A stretch of DNA of 5,350 nucleotides from F1-20-MAGs016 sp046086245 (lineage in GTDB: Bacteria; Planctomycetota; Planctomycetia; Pirellulales; UBA1268). Every line of letters begins with the position of its first letter. Within the stretch, counting starts at the first letter, position 1. Below, piece by piece: positions 1-5,350 of this stretch. The stretch covers positions 1 to 5,350 of the forward strand of contig JBJSXB010000056.1 in assembly GCA_046086245.1 (NCBI GenBank), in the 5' to 3' direction. The translations under genes and the position numbers were made by a program. The notes under the pieces were generated by a model. That model was not told the origin of the DNA, searched no databases, and was given only the letters and a program-made list of their open reading frames with translations.

Positions 1-2955
<2,955 letters not shown>

Positions 2956-2956
2956 T

Positions 2957-2978
2957 GGGTTCCCCTCGTCGGGGTCCC
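2957..2978 (+). other. G/C hairpin just after the sucA stop codon
   Basis: GGG (2957-2959) pairs with CCC (2976-2978), and CCCC (2962-2965) pairs with GGGG (2971-2974) around a TCGTC loop, with a small TT/T internal loop between the two helices. It begins two bases after the stop codon. The following bases (GATGGTCAACTG) are not T-rich, so it does not fit a rho-independent terminator. It could serve as an mRNA processing or stability element between sucA and sucB, or be a chance product of G+C-rich sequence. Confidence 0.4.
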
Positions 2979-3041
2979 GATGGTCAACTGAGGGGCTGAT
3001 CGACGACGATCCGCCGGTCGCGACATTCCTTTTCCCTCCCG

Positions 3042-3060
3042 CGCCGCCCGACGGGCGGTG
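3042..3060 (+). promoter_or_regulatory. Stem-loop overlapping the sucB ribosome binding site
   Basis: CGCCGCCC (3042-3049) pairs with GGGCGGTG (3053-3060) over a GAC loop: eight base pairs, seven Watson-Crick and one G-U. The 3' arm includes the GGTG that begins the sucB Shine-Dalgarno sequence, so the folded form would hide part of the ribosome binding site eight bases before the ATG. The pairing is seen directly; a role in tuning E2 translation relative to E1 is inference. Confidence 0.45.
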
Positions 3061-3062
3061 AG
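3057..3062 (+). promoter_or_regulatory. Ribosome binding site of sucB
   Basis: GGTGAG lies six bases before the ATG at 3069 and can pair with the 3' half of the anti-Shine-Dalgarno sequence (GGTGA). It supports the chosen start, which is also where the lipoyl domain begins in homologues. Its first four bases are also in the 3' arm of the adjacent stem-loop. Confidence 0.6.
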
Positions 3063-3068
3063 AGACCC

Positions 3069-4361
3069 ATGCCCATCGAGCTCAAGGTTCCCGAGGTCGG
3101 CGAGTCGATCACCGAGGTGATGGTCGGCCAGTGGAAAAAGCGCGAGGGCGACGTCGTCGCCACCGACGACGCGATCGTCGAGATCGAGAGCGACAAGGCG
3201 ACGGTCGAGCTGCCCGCGCCGGCCGCCGGCACCGTGGCCCGCATCCTCAAGGGAAGCGGTGAAAAGGCGGTGGTCGGCGAGGTGATCGGGTACCTCGAGC
3301 CGATTGCGGCGGCCGTGCCGGCCGCGCCGCGCACCCCGGGGCGGGATGCGGCTGCCGACGTGCCGACGGTGGTCGGTGTGAAGCGGAAGGACGGCCGGAC
3401 CGACATCGGTTCGGTGGAACGCGCCGCCGAAGCGACCGGTGGCCCGCGTGTCATGCCGGCGGCGCAGCGGGTGCTCGGCGAGGCCGGCGTACCCGCGACA
3501 GCCGCGACGGGCACGGGCCCCGGAGGCCGCGTGACACGGGCCGACGCCACCGCCGCGGTCGCCGCGGCACGAGATCGGGCGCCGTCCGCCGTGCCGGCCC
3601 CCGTCGCCGTGCGGCCGCCGATGTCGGGGGAGTCGACGCTGCCGGGGTTGCCGCGCGGCTCGCGCGAGGAACGCCTCGCACTCATCAGTCCGATCCGGCG
3701 CCGGATCGCGGAGCGGCTCGTCGAGGCCCAGCAGCAGGCCGCCCTGCTGACGACCTTCAACGAGGTCGACATGAGCGGCGTGATGGCGCTGCGGGCGAAG
3801 TACAAGGATGCATTTCTCGAACGGCACGGCTCGAAGCTCGGCTTCATGTCGTTCTTCGTCCGCGCCGTGGTCGAGGCGCTGCGGGCGATTCCCCAGGTCA
3901 ACGCCGAGTTCCGCGATCCGCACATCGTGTACCGCGAGTACTGCGACATCGGTATCGCCGTCGGCGGCGGCAAGGGCTTGGTGGTGCCGATCCTCCGCAA
4001 TGCCGAGGCGATGTCCTTTTCGCAGATCGAGGCCGGGATCGCCGATTTCGCGCGGCGTGCCGGGGAGAACAAGGTGAAGCTCGAGGAGTTGCAGGGAGGA
4101 ACGTTCACGATCTCCAACGGCGGTGTCTACGGATCGCTGCTCTCGACGCCGATCGTCAATCCTCCGCAGAGCGGCATCCTCGGTCTGCATGCCATCCAGG
4201 ATCGGCCGGTGGCGGTGAATGGCCAGGTGGTCATCCGCCCGATGATGTACATCGCCCTCACCTACGATCATCGGCTCGTGGACGGCCGCGAGGCGGTCAC
4301 GTTCCTCAAGCGGGTCAAGGAGTCGGTCGAGGACCCGGGGCGGTTGCTGCTGGAAGTGTGA
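3069..4361 (+). CDS. sucB: Dihydrolipoyllysine-residue succinyltransferase, E2 component of 2-oxoglutarate dehydrogenase
   Basis: This E2 core subunit (430 aa; E. coli SucB has 405) transfers the succinyl group from its lipoyl arm to CoA and scaffolds E1 and E3. Residues 1-78 are a single biotinyl/lipoyl domain with the lipoylation site ESDKATVE (Lys43, codon 3195-3197). An Ala/Pro-rich linker follows, then a peripheral subunit-binding domain at about 125-165 (RVMPAAQRVL through GTGPGGRVTRAD), a second flexible linker, and the trimer-forming catalytic domain from about 205. LLTTFNEVDM and RHGSKLGFMSF are hallmarks of the succinyltransferase rather than the pyruvate-specific E2. TFTISNGGVYGSLLSTP and NPPQSGILGLHAI follow. 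The catalytic motif is YDHRLVDGREAV, with His401 and Asp405 equivalent to the known active-site pair. The ATG at 3069 starts the MPIELKVPEVGESI segment and has a Shine-Dalgarno sequence. In the subunit-binding domain, Gln133 sits where many homologues have Arg. The gene lies between E1 and E3 on the same strand. Confidence 0.98.
   Translation: MPIELKVPEVGESITEVMVGQWKKREGDVVATDDAIVEIESDKATVELPAPAAGTVARILKGSGEKAVVGEVIGYLEPIAAAVPAAPRTPGRDAAADVPTVVGVKRKDGRTDIGSVERAAEATGGPRVMPAAQRVLGEAGVPATAATGTGPGGRVTRADATAAVAAARDRAPSAVPAPVAVRPPMSGESTLPGLPRGSREERLALISPIRRRIAERLVEAQQQAALLTTFNEVDMSGVMALRAKYKDAFLERHGSKLGFMSFFVRAVVEALRAIPQVNAEFRDPHIVYREYCDIGIAVGGGKGLVVPILRNAEAMSFSQIEAGIADFARRAGENKVKLEELQGGTFTISNGGVYGSLLSTPIVNPPQSGILGLHAIQDRPVAVNGQVVIRPMMYIALTYDHRLVDGREAVTFLKRVKESVEDPGRLLLEV
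3691..3708. repeat. 18-bp perfect palindrome inside sucB
   Basis: CGATCCGGCGCCGGATCG is identical to its reverse complement over all 18 bases, with no spacer; the flanking bases (C on both sides) break the symmetry. It encodes the conserved start of the catalytic domain (Pro-Ile-Arg-Arg-Arg-Ile-Ala), where Arg codons CGG/CGC and Ile codons ATC create the symmetry. It could be a protein-binding site or simply a result of codon choice. Confidence 0.7.
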
Positions 4362-4391
4362 GCATCGTCCTCGCGCCCGTCACAGCGGAAC

Positions 4392-4397
4392 AGGGAG
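4392..4397 (+). promoter_or_regulatory. Ribosome binding site of lpdA
   Basis: AGGGAG lies six bases upstream of the GTG at 4404, which is ideal spacing. It decides the E3 start: the GTG codon begins the reading frame exactly at the residues (MRHELVVIGGGPGG) where homologous dihydrolipoyl dehydrogenases start. Confidence 0.7.
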
Positions 4398-4403
4398 CCG
4401 ATC

Positions 4404-5350
4404 GTGCGACACGAGTTGGTGGTCATCGGGGGAGGGCCGGGGGGCTACGTGGCGGCGATCCGAGCCGCGCAACTCGGCATCGAGGCCGCGGTCGTCGAGC
4501 GCGAGCCGCGGTTCGGCGGCACGTGCCTACGGGTCGGCTGCATCCCGTCCAAGGCGCTCCTCGAGTCGAGCCACCACTATGAGGAGGCGCGGCACGGGCT
4601 CGCGGCCCACGGGGTGACGGTGGCGGGCGTGACGCTCGATCTCGCCACGATGCTCGCGCGGAAGGACGAGGTGGTCGCCACGCTCGCCAAGGGGATCGAC
4701 GCGCTGCTGGCGAAGCACAAGGTGACGCGCTACCGCGGCACCGGGCGCCTCGCCGGCGTCGGCCGCGTCGAGGTCACCGCCGACGACGGCACGAAGACGA
4801 TGCTCGACGGTGAAAAAGTGATTCTCGCAGTCGGCAGCCGCGCGGTGGTCCTTCCCGGTGTCGAGGTCGATGGCCAGCGGGTGGGCACGAGCACCGAGGC
4901 GTTGGCCTACGACGCGGTTCCGGGCCATCTGGTGGTCATCGGCGGCGGCTATATCGGACTCGAGTTGGGAAGCGTGTGGCGGCGGCTGGGGTCCAAGGTC
5001 ACGGTACTCGAATACGCCGACCGGATCCTCCTCGGGATCGACGGCGAGATCGCCACGGAGGCGCTCGGGCAGTTCCGGCGCCAGGGGCTCGACATCCGTC
5101 TCGGGGCCAAGGTGACCAGTGCGCGAGCGACCGACGGCGGCTGCGTGGTGGAGTGCGCCGGCATGGAACCGATCCGCTGCGATCGTGTGCTCGCCGCCAC
5201 CGGCCGGCGGCCCGCGACCGACGACCTCGGCCTCGATACCGTCGGCCTCGTGACCGATGCCCGGGGGTTCATTCCCGTGGACGATCATTTTCGCACGCAG
5301 GCCGCGGGAGTGTGGGCGATCGGCGACTGCATCGCCGGGCCGATGCTCGC
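4404..5350 (+). CDS. lpdA: Dihydrolipoyl dehydrogenase (E3), 3'-partial
   Basis: This FAD-containing flavoprotein reoxidises the dihydrolipoyl arm of E2 and reduces NAD+. About 315 residues are in view; the family is usually about 460-480, so the C-terminal dimerisation domain with its catalytic His-Glu pair is beyond the edge. The start is GTG at 4404, with a Shine-Dalgarno AGGGAG six bases upstream and 42 bp after sucB. Visible features are the N-terminal FAD dinucleotide motif GGGPGG (residues 9-14), the redox disulfide in GGTCLRVGCIPSK (Cys41 and Cys46, codons 4524 and 4539), and the NAD-binding motif GGGYIGLELG (residues 180-189) with Glu203 at the end of the second strand, typical of NAD rather than NADP specificity. 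AATGRRP and the second FAD motif AIGDC (Asp308) follow. The intact disulfide separates it from mercuric reductase-like or soluble transhydrogenase relatives. Its place in the cluster suggests an E3 serving this OGDH, though one E3 may also serve pyruvate dehydrogenase. Confidence 0.96.
   Translation, partial: MRHELVVIGGGPGGYVAAIRAAQLGIEAAVVEREPRFGGTCLRVGCIPSKALLESSHHYEEARHGLAAHGVTVAGVTLDLATMLARKDEVVATLAKGIDALLAKHKVTRYRGTGRLAGVGRVEVTADDGTKTMLDGEKVILAVGSRAVVLPGVEVDGQRVGTSTEALAYDAVPGHLVVIGGGYIGLELGSVWRRLGSKVTVLEYADRILLGIDGEIATEALGQFRRQGLDIRLGAKVTSARATDGGCVVECAGMEPIRCDRVLAATGRRPATDDLGLDTVGLVTDARGFIPVDDHFRTQAAGVWAIGDCIAGPML

Larger units (their letters stand above)
2956..3068 (+). other. sucA-sucB intergenic region (113 bp), structured
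   Basis: This gap contains no convincing gene. From left to right it holds a G/C hairpin directly after the sucA stop, a small GATCG-ACGA-CGATC stem-loop (2998-3011), a 15-base pyrimidine run (3026-3040), and an 8-bp stem-loop (3042-3060) overlapping the sucB ribosome binding site. No hairpin is followed by a T-run, so no intrinsic terminator is supported and read-through into sucB is expected. I recognise no promoter boxes, although promoters of a high-GC, poorly studied lineage could be missed by eye. Confidence 0.6.

Noticed and set aside
2957..2978. Intrinsic terminator after sucA
   Set aside because: A G/C hairpin is present, but no T-run follows it and the next gene is in the same complex and orientation, so termination here is unlikely.
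3309..3325. GCGGCC-GTGCC-GGCCGC stem-loop and the similar CCGCGG-TCG-CCGCGG repeat at 3553-3567 in sucB
   Set aside because: Both sit in Ala-rich segments (the linker and the end of the subunit-binding domain), where repeated GCC/GCG/GTC codons make such symmetry by composition alone.
4093..4102. Strong Shine-Dalgarno-like AGGGAGGAA inside sucB
   Set aside because: It encodes the conserved Gln-Gly-Gly-Thr of the E2 catalytic domain, and no suitable start codon or separate frame follows.
4358..4582. Small + strand frame whose GTG start overlaps the sucB stop
   Set aside because: The overlap looks like translational coupling, but the frame runs out of phase through the E3 FAD-binding and disulfide region and encodes Arg/Gly-rich sequence. 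The E3 frame from 4404 is the real gene.
4527..5288. 253-codon - strand open frame opposite lpdA
   Set aside because: It is antisense to the clearly coding E3 frame, has a low-complexity charged translation, and shows no supporting ribosome binding site or motif.

Overview
This window holds one end of a classic 2-oxoglutarate dehydrogenase (OGDH) gene cluster, all on the + strand. It contains E1 (sucA/odhA type, 5' end outside the window), E2 (sucB/odhB, complete) and E3 (lpdA, dihydrolipoyl dehydrogenase, 3' end outside the window). Together the three proteins form the TCA-cycle complex that converts 2-oxoglutarate, CoA and NAD+ into succinyl-CoA, CO2 and NADH. E1 decarboxylates 2-oxoglutarate on thiamine diphosphate and reductively succinylates the lipoyl arm of E2. 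E2 passes the succinyl group to CoA. E3 reoxidises the dihydrolipoyl arm through FAD and its disulfide, then passes electrons to NAD+.

Layout: bases 1-2955 are E1. The reading frame is open to the left edge, so the true start lies upstream and the ATG at 46 is internal. Bases 2956-3068 are a 113-bp intergenic region with a G/C hairpin just after the E1 stop, a pyrimidine tract, and a stem-loop that covers part of the E2 ribosome binding site. Bases 3069-4361 are E2. Bases 4362-4403 are a 42-bp gap with a good Shine-Dalgarno sequence. Bases 4404-5350 are E3, which starts at GTG and runs off the right edge. Common strand, short gaps and matching function support a co-transcribed operon; its promoter is not in view.

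Organism: a G+C-rich bacterium, with third codon positions overwhelmingly G or C. The E1-E2-E3 order, the long Ala/Gly/Pro-rich E1 N-terminal linker and E3 details such as the CLRVGC redox motif feel most like a planctomycete or a similar high-GC, non-proteobacterial lineage. This is an impression and not a demonstrated assignment.

No new system is evident: this is core metabolism with intact, highly conserved genes. The points worth a second look are the E1 and E3 start calls, the structured E1-E2 intergenic region, an 18-bp perfect palindrome inside E2, and an apparent substitution in the E2 subunit-binding domain.
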